Below, one piece after another: positions 34,364 through 44,074 of a stretch of DNA of 64,000 nt. Source of the stretch: CAUUJV01 sp963545565 (lineage in GTDB: Bacteria > Actinomycetota > Actinomycetes > Actinomycetales > Bifidobacteriaceae); contig CAUUJV010000002.1 of NCBI GenBank assembly GCA_963545565.1, forward strand, positions 1 through 64,000, read 5' to 3'. A program made the position numbers and the translations under genes. Under the pieces are notes generated by a model. The model saw only the letters and a list, made by a program, of their open reading frames with translations, was not told the origin of the DNA and ran no database searches. Each line of letters opens with the position of its first letter. The stretch's first letter is position 1.

Positions 34364-35287
34364 TTACGCTTTCAGATAGCGACGCAGCGAAATAGCAGAT
34401 GCCAAAACTGACAGCAAGATTGCGCCAATAATCAGTGCAGGAGAAACTATCAAAACTGTTCGCACATTGATAAAGCTCATCCACGAAATTGACTGAGCAA
34501 CCCATCGTGTGATAAAGAACTCAACAACCGCACCTAGCGCAACACATGCCAAGATGGAACCAATAAGCGCGGCAACAGCACCTTCCAAAATAAAAGGAAG
34601 GCGAATAGTCCAGTTTGATGCGCCCACAAGACGCATAATTTCTGTTTCGTTTTTGCGTGACGCTGCAGACATTCTAATTGTTGTTCCTGTTAGCAAAATT
34701 GCCACTAGCACCATCACCGCAGCCAATACAACGGTTACAGCAGTCGCTCTATTGAGCACTGCAAACACAGGCTCGAAAATTTCTCTCTGGTCTTCAACCG
34801 ATTCCACACCGGTTACACTGCCCAGCACTTCGGAGACTTCTTTATATTTATCTGCATCTGTAAGTTTTAAGCGCAACGACGCCTGCATGTCAGCAGCGGT
34901 CAAGGTTCTTCCCTGATATACACCGCCTGGATACTCCTTCAAGAAGGTGTTCTTATAGAATTGCTGACGGCTTACATACGTTGTTTTTGCGACAATATCA
35001 GAGAGCTCATTCTGAATTGTGTCTTCAATCTTGACGATTTCATCATTAGTTGGGGCTTTACCGGTAGAGCAGTTAGCTGAATCACTTGTACCATCTGGGC
35101 ACAGCCATACCACTACCTCAACTTGGTCATACCAATCGCCCTTTGCCTGCTGAACCTGAGTCTGCATGAGCACAGAAGCACCGATGAACACGAAGGAAAT
35201 GAAAGTGACGAGCATAACCGAAATAATCATGGCCATATTGCGTTTAAGGCTCGTCCATGTTTCGGAAACTATAAATTGAAAACGCAT
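34364..35287 (-). CDS. ftsX: Cell division protein FtsX
   Basis: GGGAGAATAAT precedes the chosen ATG. The 307-residue membrane subunit has a first helix (about 20-42), an outside domain containing the paired cysteines of LCPDGTSDSANCS, and three C-terminal helices with ETEIMRLVGASNWTIRLPF, the FtsX coupling motif. It works with FtsE to regulate wall hydrolases at the septum. Its start overlaps the ftsE stop region (TAATATG), so the two are translated together. Confidence 0.95.
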   Translation of the reverse strand: MRFQFIVSETWTSLKRNMAMIISVMLVTFISFVFIGASVLMQTQVQQAKGDWYDQVEVVVWLCPDGTSDSANCSTGKAPTNDEIVKIEDTIQNELSDIVAKTTYVSRQQFYKNTFLKEYPGGVYQGRTLTAADMQASLRLKLTDADKYKEVSEVLGSVTGVESVEDQREIFEPVFAVLNRATAVTVVLAAVMVLVAILLTGTTIRMSAASRKNETEIMRLVGASNWTIRLPFILEGAVAALIGSILACVALGAVVEFFITRWVAQSISWMSFINVRTVLIVSPALIIGAILLSVLASAISLRRYLKA

Positions 35288-35288
35288 A

Positions 35289-36671
35289 TTATTCTCCCTC
35301 ACTCTCGGAGGATTCAGGTTCAGGCGCAGATGTAGTAGCAGCCGGCGGTACAGGAGGCGTTGGAGGAGCTGGAGGAGTAGCAGTATTTAAAGCATGTTCG
35401 AAAGCGTCGGCCTTAGCTTCGTCAACATTCTCAAATGACTCAGGGCGCTTGAAACGAGCATCGGAGTCTTCTTCATTTTCAGCTTTGCTGTTCTCAGATA
35501 AAGAATTCTCTGGCTCATCAGACACATTGAGCACTCCTTTGCCCCACGTCATTGTATCTTCGGCAGAAACAAAGGTTTCTCCATAGCGCCCAGTACGCCC
35601 AGAGTGCACGCTTTTTGCGAGGCGAGCAATCCCCTCTTCAGTGTCTGCACTAGGCTCGTTCGTTTTAGACACGAAATCAGCAGAGTCAGTATTAGCTGCT
35701 GAAGAATTATCTGTATGTTCAGTCGTTGCAGTAGTTGGATAAGCAGTTGCTGGATAAGACGAAATTTCTATGCCAGAACCATCATCAGCAAAATCATGTA
35801 ATTCTACAGCTGGCACCTGATTCTCAAAGGATTCACCGGTGACATTTTCTGCAACAATCTGCGCAATAGATTCCGTTGGCTGCCCTGCTCTTGATGTTCC
35901 ATCTGCATCAACAGAATCAACGTTAAGCAAAGAATTTTGCGCTTTCGATTTAGCTTCGACTTCAGAATCAGGGAAATACGTTGAAGAATCGTACAGTCCC
36001 TTGTGCTCATCTCTGACGAGTTTACCGTTGTGCAACTCAACCACACGTTTGCGCATAGAGTTTACAATTTCCTCATTGTGAGTTGCCATCACAATAGTCG
36101 TTCCTTGGCGGTTGATTGCATCCAGAACTTCCATAATGCCCACAGATGTAGTGGGATCAAGATTTCCAGTAGGTTCATCGGCCAAAATGATTTGTGGATG
36201 ATTCACATACGCGCGAGCAATTGCCACACGCTGAGCTTCACCACCAGAAAGCTCATGAGGAAGACGATTCTCTTTACCCTCAAGCCCCACCGCCTGCAGC
36301 ACCTGGGGAACAAGCGATTTGATTGTGGAACGCCGCGTTCCTATTACTTCCAAAGCGAAAGCAACATTCTCATACACAGTTTTATTTGGCAAGAGTTTGT
36401 AGTCCTGGAAAACAAAGCCGATGGAACGCCTATAATGAGGAACTTGTCGATTCGACAGGCGGCGTAAATCATTGCCAGCCACGTGAATACTGCCATCCGT
36501 TGCCTCCTCTTCGTGCAAAAGCAAACTCAAAAGCGTACTCTTACCAGCGCCGGACGCACCAACGAGGAACACAAAATCACCACGTTCAACATCTAGATTG
36601 ATAGAGTCAAGCGCAGGGCGCGCAGCATGTGGATAAACTTTGCTGACGTTCTCCAATGAGATAAGGGCCAT
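35289..36671 (-). CDS. ftsE: Cell division ATPase FtsE with long C-terminal extension
   Basis: Residues 1-228 are a complete FtsE ATPase: Walker A GASGAGKST, QDYKLLPNKTVYENVAFALE, signature ELSGGEAQRVAIARAY, Walker B ILADEPTGNLDP, and ATHNEEIVNSMRKRVVEL. Residues from about 230 to 460 are an added, low-complexity acidic region ending in a Pro/Ala-rich tail (TPPAPPTPPVPP). Most FtsE proteins stop near 230. Similar tails occur in bifidobacteria, as I recall, and may bind cytoskeletal or division partners. It lies 16 nt after prfB. Confidence 0.95.
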   Translation of the reverse strand: MALISLENVSKVYPHAARPALDSINLDVERGDFVFLVGASGAGKSTLLSLLLHEEEATDGSIHVAGNDLRRLSNRQVPHYRRSIGFVFQDYKLLPNKTVYENVAFALEVIGTRRSTIKSLVPQVLQAVGLEGKENRLPHELSGGEAQRVAIARAYVNHPQIILADEPTGNLDPTTSVGIMEVLDAINRQGTTIVMATHNEEIVNSMRKRVVELHNGKLVRDEHKGLYDSSTYFPDSEVEAKSKAQNSLLNVDSVDADGTSRAGQPTESIAQIVAENVTGESFENQVPAVELHDFADDGSGIEISSYPATAYPTTATTEHTDNSSAANTDSADFVSKTNEPSADTEEGIARLAKSVHSGRTGRYGETFVSAEDTMTWGKGVLNVSDEPENSLSENSKAENEEDSDARFKRPESFENVDEAKADAFEHALNTATPPAPPTPPVPPAATTSAPEPESSESEGE

Positions 36672-36687
36672 CGAATTCTCCTATTCC

Positions 36688-37833
36688 CTATTCCTCAGAT
36701 TCCTCTTCAAGAGCCTGTTTGCGCTGTTGATGACGCCAGCGAATTCCAGCATCAATCAGATCGTCAAGGTCGCCGTCGAATACTCCTTGAGTGTCTGAGG
36801 TTTCATAACCAGTGCGTAAGTCTTTAACCATTTGGTAAGGATGCAGAACGTATGAGCGCATCTGGTCTCCCCAACTTGCTTTGATATCGCCGGCAAGTTC
36901 CTTCTTCTTCTGTGCTTCTTCCTCATGTTTGAGCACAAGTAAACGAGATTGAAGAACAGACATTGCAGCTGCACGATTTTGAATCTGACTGCGTTCATCT
37001 TGCATCGTTACCACTATTCCAGTTGGCAAATGAGTAATACGAACCGCAGAATATGTGGTATTTACACCCTGACCACCAGGACCGGAAGACATATACGTAT
37101 CCACACGAATATCTGTATCTGGCACATCAATATGATCTGTTGGAGTCACAAGCGGGATTACTTCTACTGCAGCAAAACTCGTTTGGCGGCGGCTTTGATT
37201 GTCGAACGGCGAAATGCGCACAAGTCGATGCGTTCCGCCTTCAACAGATAAGCGCCCGTACGCATATGGAGCATCCACTTCAAATGTTGCTGACTTAATG
37301 CCTGCTTCTTCTGCATATGAAGTATCCATCACCTTGGCGCTAAATCCATGACGCTCAGCCCATCGCAAATACATGCGCAGCAGCATCTGTGCCCAATCTG
37401 CAGCATCAACGCCACCAGCACCTGATCGGATTGTCACCACAGCAGAACGGTCATCATATTCACCGTCCATTAAGGTCTGTATTTCAAAGTCAGCTAAGTC
37501 ATCTGCAACAGATTTGAGTTCATGAACAGCTTCGTCCTTAGAATCTTGATCATCTTCTTCAGCCCCTAATTCATAGAGTGTTTCAAGGTCTGAAAGACGA
37601 TTTTCCAATTCATTCAAACGCTTTAACTGCGACTGAGCTTGAGAAAGATTACTCGTGACGCGTTGAGCATTTTCAGTATCATCCCATAATCCCGGAGCAC
37701 TAGCCTCTTTTTCTAGCTCGGTAATTCGGATGCGCAAAGCGTCAAGATCTATAGCACGTGAAATTGTCTCATATTTCGCTTTCGCATCATTCAAATCCTG
37801 TAAAAAGTCATAGTCTGCCACGCACTTAACCAT
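36688..37833 (-). CDS. prfB: Peptide chain release factor 2
   Basis: Terminates at UGA and UAA. The start is uncertain: ATG at 37833 is used here, GTG at 37818 (VADYDFLQDL) fits relatives about as well, and none has a good ribosome-binding site. The product of about 381 residues has the SPF stop-codon tripeptide in VRISPFDNQSRRQTSF and the catalytic GGQ in SSGPGGQGVNTTYSAV. No CTT-TGA programmed frameshift is present. It precedes ftsE, the usual actinobacterial prfB-ftsE-ftsX order. Confidence 0.94.
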   Translation of the reverse strand: MVKCVADYDFLQDLNDAKAKYETISRAIDLDALRIRITELEKEASAPGLWDDTENAQRVTSNLSQAQSQLKRLNELENRLSDLETLYELGAEEDDQDSKDEAVHELKSVADDLADFEIQTLMDGEYDDRSAVVTIRSGAGGVDAADWAQMLLRMYLRWAERHGFSAKVMDTSYAEEAGIKSATFEVDAPYAYGRLSVEGGTHRLVRISPFDNQSRRQTSFAAVEVIPLVTPTDHIDVPDTDIRVDTYMSSGPGGQGVNTTYSAVRITHLPTGIVVTMQDERSQIQNRAAAMSVLQSRLLVLKHEEEAQKKKELAGDIKASWGDQMRSYVLHPYQMVKDLRTGYETSDTQGVFDGDLDDLIDAGIRWRHQQRKQALEEESEE

Positions 37834-37924
37834 ACATGAGCATGCCAAAAAAGCGTGGAATTAAGCCAATCACTTAACAAGCTTTGCACATTGCATGCTC
37901 TTGCTTATGCAATTATTTGCGCGA

Positions 37925-39220
37925 TTATCGCTGAATCAGAGGAATATAATCTCGTTCAACAACACCGGTGTAGACCTGACGAGGACGACCAATTTTTGTC
38001 ATCGAATCATTAAGCATTTCACGATACTGCGCAATCCATCCGGAGATTCTTCCTAATGCAAAAAGCGTAGTGAACATTTGCGGTTCAAAGCCAATGGCCT
38101 TATAAATCAAACCAGTGTAGAAATCGATATTCGGGTACAAGTGCCTGCTCACAAAATATTCATCGTGCAAAGCAATGTCTTCCAATTCAAGAGCCACATC
38201 AAAAAGCTGACGATTCCTTGCAACTGCTGGAACATCACCTTTCTCATTCATGATTTTTTCAAGATATCCCTTAGCAATTTCTGCGCGAGGATCGTAAGAC
38301 TTATACACACGATGTCCAAGGCCAGAGATTCTGCACCCTTCTGCTTTTGCTTGCTCTACAAATTCAGAAACGCTCATTTCGCTGTCACGAATCTCCTCAA
38401 GCTGCTTAAGCACGGCTTCATTTGCTCCACCGTGCAACGGGCCAGACAATGCATTAATTCCCGCAGCAATAGCAGAATATAAATTAGCGTGAGCGGAACC
38501 TGCAATACGCACCACAGATGTAGAGCAATTTTGCTCGTGGTCGGCGTGCAAAATCAGAAGCTTATCAAGCGTGTCAACGAGAAGTTCATCGGATTCAAAA
38601 GACTGATAAGGAACAGCAAAATTCATGCGAATAAAATCATCCACATATCCCTTGTTTACATCTGGATACAGCAAAGGCTCATCTTTTTGGCGGCGATTGA
38701 TAAGAGCAACAATTGTGCGGACTTTTGCCATAATAATTTGCGCGGCTTCGTCCAATTGCTCAGAATCATTTACATCAGTCGTATCTGGATAGTAGGCGGC
38801 GAGCGCGTTCACAGAAGATGCTAAAACGCTCATCGGATGCGCATTGCGTGGGAATGACCCCACAAAAGTTCTGAATTCTTCACCAACCACCGTGTGATGC
38901 AAAATTCGCGAACGAAAATCGTAATATTCTTCTTGCGACGGCAATTCGCCATGTTGAAGAAGCCACGCCACTTCAAGGAATTTAGCGTCACCCTCGCACA
39001 ACTGCGAAATAGGATATCCACGATACCTTAGAATAGAATGTTCACCGTCGATAAAAGTAATTTTTGATTCACATTGTGCTGTTGTAAGGAAACCAGGATC
39101 AAGCGTTACCCAATTGTTGTTGCGCATGTCTGATACGAGTATTCCGTCTGGGCCAGCAGTAGCCTTAATAACCGGAAGTTCAAAGCCCTCTTGCGCAATT
39201 TTGAGCTTAGCTTGCGTCAT
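37925..39220 (-). CDS. gltA: Citrate synthase
   Basis: GAGAGGAAAAAAT precedes the chosen ATG, giving 431 residues. Condenses oxaloacetate and acetyl-CoA. Active-site blocks are AGSAHANLYSAIAAGINAL, GPLHGGANEAVLK (second histidine), ISGLGHRVYKSYDPRA and the late YPNIDFYTGLIYKAIG with the catalytic aspartate. It is the hexameric type I form. Bifidobacteria have an incomplete TCA cycle, so its role is mainly 2-oxoglutarate/glutamate supply (inference). Confidence 0.96.
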   Translation of the reverse strand: MTQAKLKIAQEGFELPVIKATAGPDGILVSDMRNNNWVTLDPGFLTTAQCESKITFIDGEHSILRYRGYPISQLCEGDAKFLEVAWLLQHGELPSQEEYYDFRSRILHHTVVGEEFRTFVGSFPRNAHPMSVLASSVNALAAYYPDTTDVNDSEQLDEAAQIIMAKVRTIVALINRRQKDEPLLYPDVNKGYVDDFIRMNFAVPYQSFESDELLVDTLDKLLILHADHEQNCSTSVVRIAGSAHANLYSAIAAGINALSGPLHGGANEAVLKQLEEIRDSEMSVSEFVEQAKAEGCRISGLGHRVYKSYDPRAEIAKGYLEKIMNEKGDVPAVARNRQLFDVALELEDIALHDEYFVSRHLYPNIDFYTGLIYKAIGFEPQMFTTLFALGRISGWIAQYREMLNDSMTKIGRPRQVYTGVVERDYIPLIQR

Positions 39221-39343
39221 ATTTTTTCCTCTCAGCGATGTGAACATAGCAGTCCAAACTGATTACGGACTAACAGCAACTAGCAGTAACTAGTACTGGC
39301 TTGTATGAAATCATAGCTGAAAGTGATTTCGAAATAATAAATA

Positions 39344-39381
39344 AAGACTCCACTCGCCCACTATGCGGTAAATGGAGTCTT
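39344..39381 (-). terminator. Terminator hairpin after map
   Basis: AAGACTCCA pairs perfectly with TGGAGTCTT over a 20-nt loop. On the minus strand it is followed by TATTTATTATT, about 150 nt beyond the map stop and before the gltA promoter. Confidence 0.6.
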
Positions 39382-39530
39382 GATATAGCCTTGATACAAG
39401 GTCTCGGCATAAGGTCTCATAGCTTCTTGAATGGAGACTACAAAACTCTATACTTCTACACTTCGGTTTTTGGCCTATTTCTTTTGTGCGGTTTCTGCCC
39501 TAGTTTCCCTTAATCCTTACTTCCTAATTC

Positions 39531-40349
39531 CTAATTCTTAAGGAATTGAGCAAGTCCTGGAAGATCTTCTTCTGGTTTACGAGCAGTCAAAATAATCGGA
39601 CCCTCTTCAGTAATTGCAATGGTGTGCTCAGTGTGTGCACCTCGCGAACCGTCGATAGAGCGAAGAGTCCAGCCGTCTTTCTCATCTTGCATGATTTCGT
39701 CTGTGGTTTTCAAGAACCATGGCTCAATTGCAATCACAAGGCCAGAACGCAAACGATATCCGCGGCCAGGCTGGCCGTCATTCGGAACATGTGGATCGCC
39801 GTGCATAATACGACCGACACCATGTCCACCGAAGTCGAGGTTTACACCGTAGCCCTGTTCAGCTGCAACATCACCTATTGCTGCAGAAATGTCGCCGAGA
39901 CGATTTCCTGGAACCGCTTGCTTAATACCTGCTACCAATGCATCTTCTGTGCACTTGATAAGGCGTAGATCTTCCGGATCTTGTTTATCACCAACGATAA
40001 AGCTGATTGCAGAATCTCCCACCCAGCCATCAACGTTGATTGCCAAGTCAAGGGTGAGCAAATCGCCATTCTTCAATGAGTAATCAAATGGAACTCCGTG
40101 AAGCACTGCGTCGTTAACAGAAGTGCAAATGTAATGGGCAAATGGGCCTGTGCCAAAATCTGGCGCATAGTCTACATAACATGACGTAGCACCCGGACGG
40201 TGTTCAATTGCTTCTTTAACAAAATTATCAATTTCAAGAAGATTTGTTCCTACCTTGGTCATCTTATGCAAATCTGTAAGAATCTGACCAACAAACGCTC
40301 CTGCAGGGCGCATTTGCTTAATTTCTTGAGGTGTCTTCAGCTCAATCAC
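39531..40349 (-). CDS. map: Methionine aminopeptidase, type I
   Basis: Removes the initiator methionine. The 272-residue protein has the five metal ligands of the pita-bread fold in LTLDLAINVDGWVGDSA (two Asp), GGHGVGRIMHGDPHVPN (His), AIEPWFLK (Glu) and HTEHTIAITEEGP (Glu). No N-terminal zinc finger is present. It is a single gene between gltA and mntP. Confidence 0.96.
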   Translation of the reverse strand: MIELKTPQEIKQMRPAGAFVGQILTDLHKMTKVGTNLLEIDNFVKEAIEHRPGATSCYVDYAPDFGTGPFAHYICTSVNDAVLHGVPFDYSLKNGDLLTLDLAINVDGWVGDSAISFIVGDKQDPEDLRLIKCTEDALVAGIKQAVPGNRLGDISAAIGDVAAEQGYGVNLDFGGHGVGRIMHGDPHVPNDGQPGRGYRLRSGLVIAIEPWFLKTTDEIMQDEKDGWTLRSIDGSRGAHTEHTIAITEEGPIILTARKPEEDLPGLAQFLKN

Positions 40350-40485
40350 AATATTTCCTTACTACCGCATATTATGTATGCGAAAAACTGATAAACACCA
40401 CAATACGCCACAGTCTTGAAGTTAAAAAGCTTCATCTGCACGTTTTTACTTGTTCAAATACGGTATGCAAATTTGCCTTCACCGC

Positions 40486-41140
40486 TTACGGAAGAATGCT
40501 TTTAATACCAACACCAATCAGGATCAAACCGCCCACAAATTTTGCTGGTTTTTCCCAACGATCCTGCGCTTTACTTCCAATAAGAAGACCTACAGAAGAA
40601 ATAATAAATACAACAGTAGCAACACTTACAACACTAAAAATGATGCTCGTTCCCGCAATACCAAGCCCAGCACCAACTGCAATAGCATCTACGCTCGTCG
40701 CAAAAGCGAGACCAATCATAGAACCTATAGAAAACGGATTTGAGCCCCTCGCAGCTATAGTCTCCGTTGCAGCTTTCGTGTTATGAATACTCATTTCTTC
40801 GAAAGCTTCCTCGTTAGCCTCTTTAACTATGCTATTAGTTTTAGTTTTTTCCTCATGGCGCTTTAATAAAGCACCGCGAATCGTAGAAGTACCAATACCT
40901 GCAAGCAGAATAAAAACAATCCAGTTACCAATACCACTGATAAGCTGCGCTGCAGCCGCGCCAACAATCGATCCCAATGCCATAAAAGCAGCATGGAACG
41001 CTGCAAAAAAGAACCGCAACTAAAAGCAAGCGCTTAACAGTAATCTTCTCTTTAATGCCTAAAGAAATGCATACGGCGAGGCAGTCCATTGATAGAGAAA
41101 TAGCCACAACAATTGTGGTAACTATTGTTATCCAGCTCAT
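40486..41140 (-). pseudogene. mntP: Manganese efflux pump MntP, frameshifted
   Basis: The 5' part (ATG at 41140, preceded by GGGGAG) reads SLSMDCLAVCISLGIKEKITVKR, the first MntP motif, and the 3' part holds the second repeat with FATSVDAIAVGAGLGIAGTS. The two are in different frames, joining at a run of six T on the minus strand (41010-41015). With five T the protein reads VLFAAFHAAFMALG without a gap, as in the family. An extra acidic/basic loop (about 90-125) separates the halves. With six T the pump would be truncated after about 50 residues. No yybP-ykoY riboswitch was recognised. Confidence 0.88.
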
Positions 41141-41328
41141 ATGAAATGCTCCCCAGTAAAAATCGATAGTTCTTTTCTAGGCCATCAATCCGCACTAATG
41201 AGGAATTTATAAAGAACTGTTACTGTGTTGAGGGGGCGAAGTTTTGACTCTCTACTATTGAAAACATTAGGCTTTACATGAACTCAACTTCGCGGAACTA
41301 GACCGAAGACTACTTCACCACTACTGTT

Positions 41329-43422
41329 ATGAACATGGCAGAAAATATAACAGAGAATAACTCACGTCCTTCAGGAATCGATACAGAAACTCTTTCGCCA
41401 ACTGTGAGTGCAGCGGACGATTTCTTCCGCTACGTCAATGGCGAATGGATTGATTCTTATACACTTCCTGAGGATCGCGCACGCTTCGGCTCTTTTGATA
41501 AACTCGCTGAAGACGCTGAGAATCACATACGTGACATCCTCGAAGACGACGATGTTCCAGCTCAAAAGTCAACTGCTCTCTACAAGAGCTTCCTCGATAC
41601 TGAAGCAATTGAAAAAGCAGGTTTGAATCCTATCCGCGAAGATTTAAACACAATCGATACAGCCTCAAGCAAAGCCGCGCTCACTCGTGTGCTCGGTGCG
41701 CTCAACCCTGCTGGCGGCCCAGATCTTATTGGCATGATGGTGTTTGCAAATCCAGGAAATCCAGATGTCAGTATTATTCACATCACTCAGGCAGGCATTG
41801 CTTTGCCTGATGAGGCTTACTATCGTGAAAATCGTTACGCTCCTGTACGCGAAGAATATAAAAAAATGGTTGCTCGCCTACTCACGCTCTCTGGCTACGC
41901 AGTAAACAATCGTGCAGCAGAAAAGCAAGCCACTACCTTCCTTGAAGTTGAAACTCGCATTGCTTCTAACCATTGGGATGTTGTTGCAACACGTGATGAA
42001 GATAAAACCTATAACCCTTATACCTATGCAGAGCTAACGGGAGCTGTTCAAGATTTTAATCTCGAAGAATGGGTTCTTTCATGGCAAGAGGCATATAACT
42101 CGCACAAATCCTCTCAAGAACAGCCAGTCAATCTTTCAAAAGTCTTAGAAAATACAATCGTTCATGAGCCAAGTTTCCTTTCTGGGATTAATGAATTCTG
42201 GAGGGGAGAGAGTCTTGACAACCTCAAGCTCTGGGCACGCGTGCATGTGCTAATTTCTTGGGCTGGATCTTTGCCTCAAGACTTCCAAGATGCTCGTTTT
42301 GATTTCTACGGCAAGGTACTCTCAGGAACTACAAAACAGCGAGATCGCTGGCGTCGTGCAGTTGCACTAGTTAACGGAATCTGCGGTGAAGATGTTGGTC
42401 GCATATATGTTGATCGACACTTCCCTGCTTCAAGTAAGCAACGCATGGAAGAATTGGTCTCTAATCTTATCAAGGCTTATGAAGTCTCAATATCTTCAAG
42501 TAATTGGCTTGGAAAAGAAACTCAAGCTAAGGCTCTTGAAAAGCTCTCTCAATTCACTCCAATGATTGGTTACACTGAGCACTGGCGTGATTACACTGCT
42601 CTCGATATTTCTGAAGATTATGGCCTAATCCGCAACCTACGCAATGCTTCCATATACGAGTCTGGCTACCAACTCGCAAAAGCAGGTAAGAGGGTCGATA
42701 AGGGCGAATGGCTTATGAATCCTCAGACAGTAAATGCATACTATGAGCCGACTTCTAACGTTATTGTGTTCCCTGCTGCTATTTTGCAACCTCCTTTCTT
42801 CGATGCTAACGCCGATGATGCTATGAATTATGGCGGGATTGGTGCAGTCATTGGTCATGAGATTGGTCATGGTTTTGACGATCAGGGAAGTAAGTATGAT
42901 GGTAAAGGTCGCCTTAATGATTGGTGGACTCCTAGTGATCGTGCACACTTCGAAGAACGCACAAAAGCTCTTATAGCCCAGTATGATTCTTATACTCCAG
43001 CACAAATTGCAGCAAAATATAAGGGTGAAGGCAAGACTGATCTTCCACATGTCAACGGTGCATTTACCATTGGTGAAAATATTGGTGACCTTGGTGGTGT
43101 TAACATCTCCATCAAGGCTTATGCACTCTCTCTAGGGGCAATAGATGATTCTGATTCACAGATAACTGAAGCTCTTTCCAAAGCACCTGTTATCGATGGT
43201 TTCAGTGGTATTCAACGTTTCTTCCTTTCCTATGCTTCTATTTGGCGTGGCAAGAATCGTGATGAATACGCTGAGCAAATGCTTCAGGTAGATCCACACT
43301 CCCCTGCAGAATTCCGCGTCAATGGAATAGTGCGCAATGTTGACCGCTTCTATGACGCATTCAACGTCACAGAAGATGATGAAATGTGGTTGCCGGCTGA
43401 CGAGCGTGTGCGTATCTGGTAA
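41329..43422 (+). CDS. M13-family zinc metallopeptidase (PepO-like)
   Basis: 697 residues without signal peptide, so probably cytosolic oligopeptidase. The N-terminal peptidase_M13_N block contains DDFFRYVNGEWI. The catalytic zinc site is VIGHEIGHGFDDQGSKYDG, with the downstream glutamate in GENIGDLGGVNIS. NAYYEPTSNVIVFPAAIL is the family substrate-binding motif (NAYY). The in-frame ATG two codons on is an equally good start, with no clear ribosome-binding site. Likely role is peptide turnover. Confidence 0.95.
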   Translation: MNMAENITENNSRPSGIDTETLSPTVSAADDFFRYVNGEWIDSYTLPEDRARFGSFDKLAEDAENHIRDILEDDDVPAQKSTALYKSFLDTEAIEKAGLNPIREDLNTIDTASSKAALTRVLGALNPAGGPDLIGMMVFANPGNPDVSIIHITQAGIALPDEAYYRENRYAPVREEYKKMVARLLTLSGYAVNNRAAEKQATTFLEVETRIASNHWDVVATRDEDKTYNPYTYAELTGAVQDFNLEEWVLSWQEAYNSHKSSQEQPVNLSKVLENTIVHEPSFLSGINEFWRGESLDNLKLWARVHVLISWAGSLPQDFQDARFDFYGKVLSGTTKQRDRWRRAVALVNGICGEDVGRIYVDRHFPASSKQRMEELVSNLIKAYEVSISSSNWLGKETQAKALEKLSQFTPMIGYTEHWRDYTALDISEDYGLIRNLRNASIYESGYQLAKAGKRVDKGEWLMNPQTVNAYYEPTSNVIVFPAAILQPPFFDANADDAMNYGGIGAVIGHEIGHGFDDQGSKYDGKGRLNDWWTPSDRAHFEERTKALIAQYDSYTPAQIAAKYKGEGKTDLPHVNGAFTIGENIGDLGGVNISIKAYALSLGAIDDSDSQITEALSKAPVIDGFSGIQRFFLSYASIWRGKNRDEYAEQMLQVDPHSPAEFRVNGIVRNVDRFYDAFNVTEDDEMWLPADERVRIW

Positions 43423-43429
43423 ACCATGA

Positions 43430-43942
43430 TTACATAATCACGGTAGGCATTTCCCCTGATTCCTCAGATTCCTCTGATTCCTCTGGCTCTTCTTCAAATT
43501 CATCTAGCGGCTCGTTCGATGAATAGCGTGTTGAGCCAGAGGAATTTTTTATTGTCCCTCGCGAAGTACCTAATTGTTGACTCGCCACTCTTTCAAACGT
43601 AGTTCTTCCTCGATTCAAGTCATGCCCAATGCAAGAAGCTTCTACCGCTATTGCACTACGCTGCTGACCATCTTTTTCCCACTCATCAAGCGCTAATGTG
43701 CCAGTCACAATAACTGGATCGCCCACATGAAGAGAATCCATCACGTTTATAGCCAGTCCTCGATACGCCCGCACATTCATCCACGTGGTTGGAGCTTCCT
43801 GCCACGCGTTTGTACTGCGATTAAAATATCGGCGCGTTGAAGCTAAGCGAAATGTACATGTTGGTGCAGAACCATCATTCCCAAGTTTTCTTGGTTGCGA
43901 ACCCACATGACCAATGATTGTAGCTTGTGCTTGCTGAGTCAT
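43430..43942 (-). CDS. ssb: Single-stranded DNA-binding protein
   Basis: A 170-residue OB-fold protein: ATIIGHVGSQPRKLG at the start, FRLASTRRYF and TTWMNVRAYRGLAINV in the core, then an acidic tail ending MPTVIM rather than the canonical DDDIPF. Bifidobacteria usually have a main ssb beside rpsF/rpsR; this stand-alone copy may be the second, accessory SSB. It is convergent with the M13 gene. Confidence 0.88.
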   Translation of the reverse strand: MTQQAQATIIGHVGSQPRKLGNDGSAPTCTFRLASTRRYFNRSTNAWQEAPTTWMNVRAYRGLAINVMDSLHVGDPVIVTGTLALDEWEKDGQQRSAIAVEASCIGHDLNRGRTTFERVASQQLGTSRGTIKNSSGSTRYSSNEPLDEFEEEPEESEESEESGEMPTVIM

Positions 43943-43981
43943 TTTCTCTCCTTATTTCCTTAAATTTCCCTCCATATGAGG

Positions 43982-44017
43982 AAGGGCTCATGAACACTAG
44001 CGTGCTCGCGAGCCCTT
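43982..44017 (-). terminator. Hairpin after proS
   Basis: AAGGGCTC pairs with GAGCCCTT over a 20-nt loop, about 60 nt beyond the proS stop. The following T tract is weak. Confidence 0.5.
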
Positions 44018-44074
44018 AGGAAATCTAGAGAAAAACTCTAATGTGGTCGAATGGGAATTTGCTCCTTATAAACT

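Noticed and set aside
37800..37850. Programmed frameshift in prfB
   Set aside because: No CTT-TGA-C motif or internal stop is present; the frame is continuous.
37838..37900. GAGCATGC and GCATGCTC flanking the prfB start and gltA end
   Set aside because: The arms are separated by 47 nt and are themselves short palindromes; no T tract, so not a convincing terminator.
41141..41328. Manganese riboswitch (yybP-ykoY) before mntP
   Set aside because: A GGGGAG is present, but it serves as the ribosome-binding site, and the rest of the riboswitch consensus is not seen.
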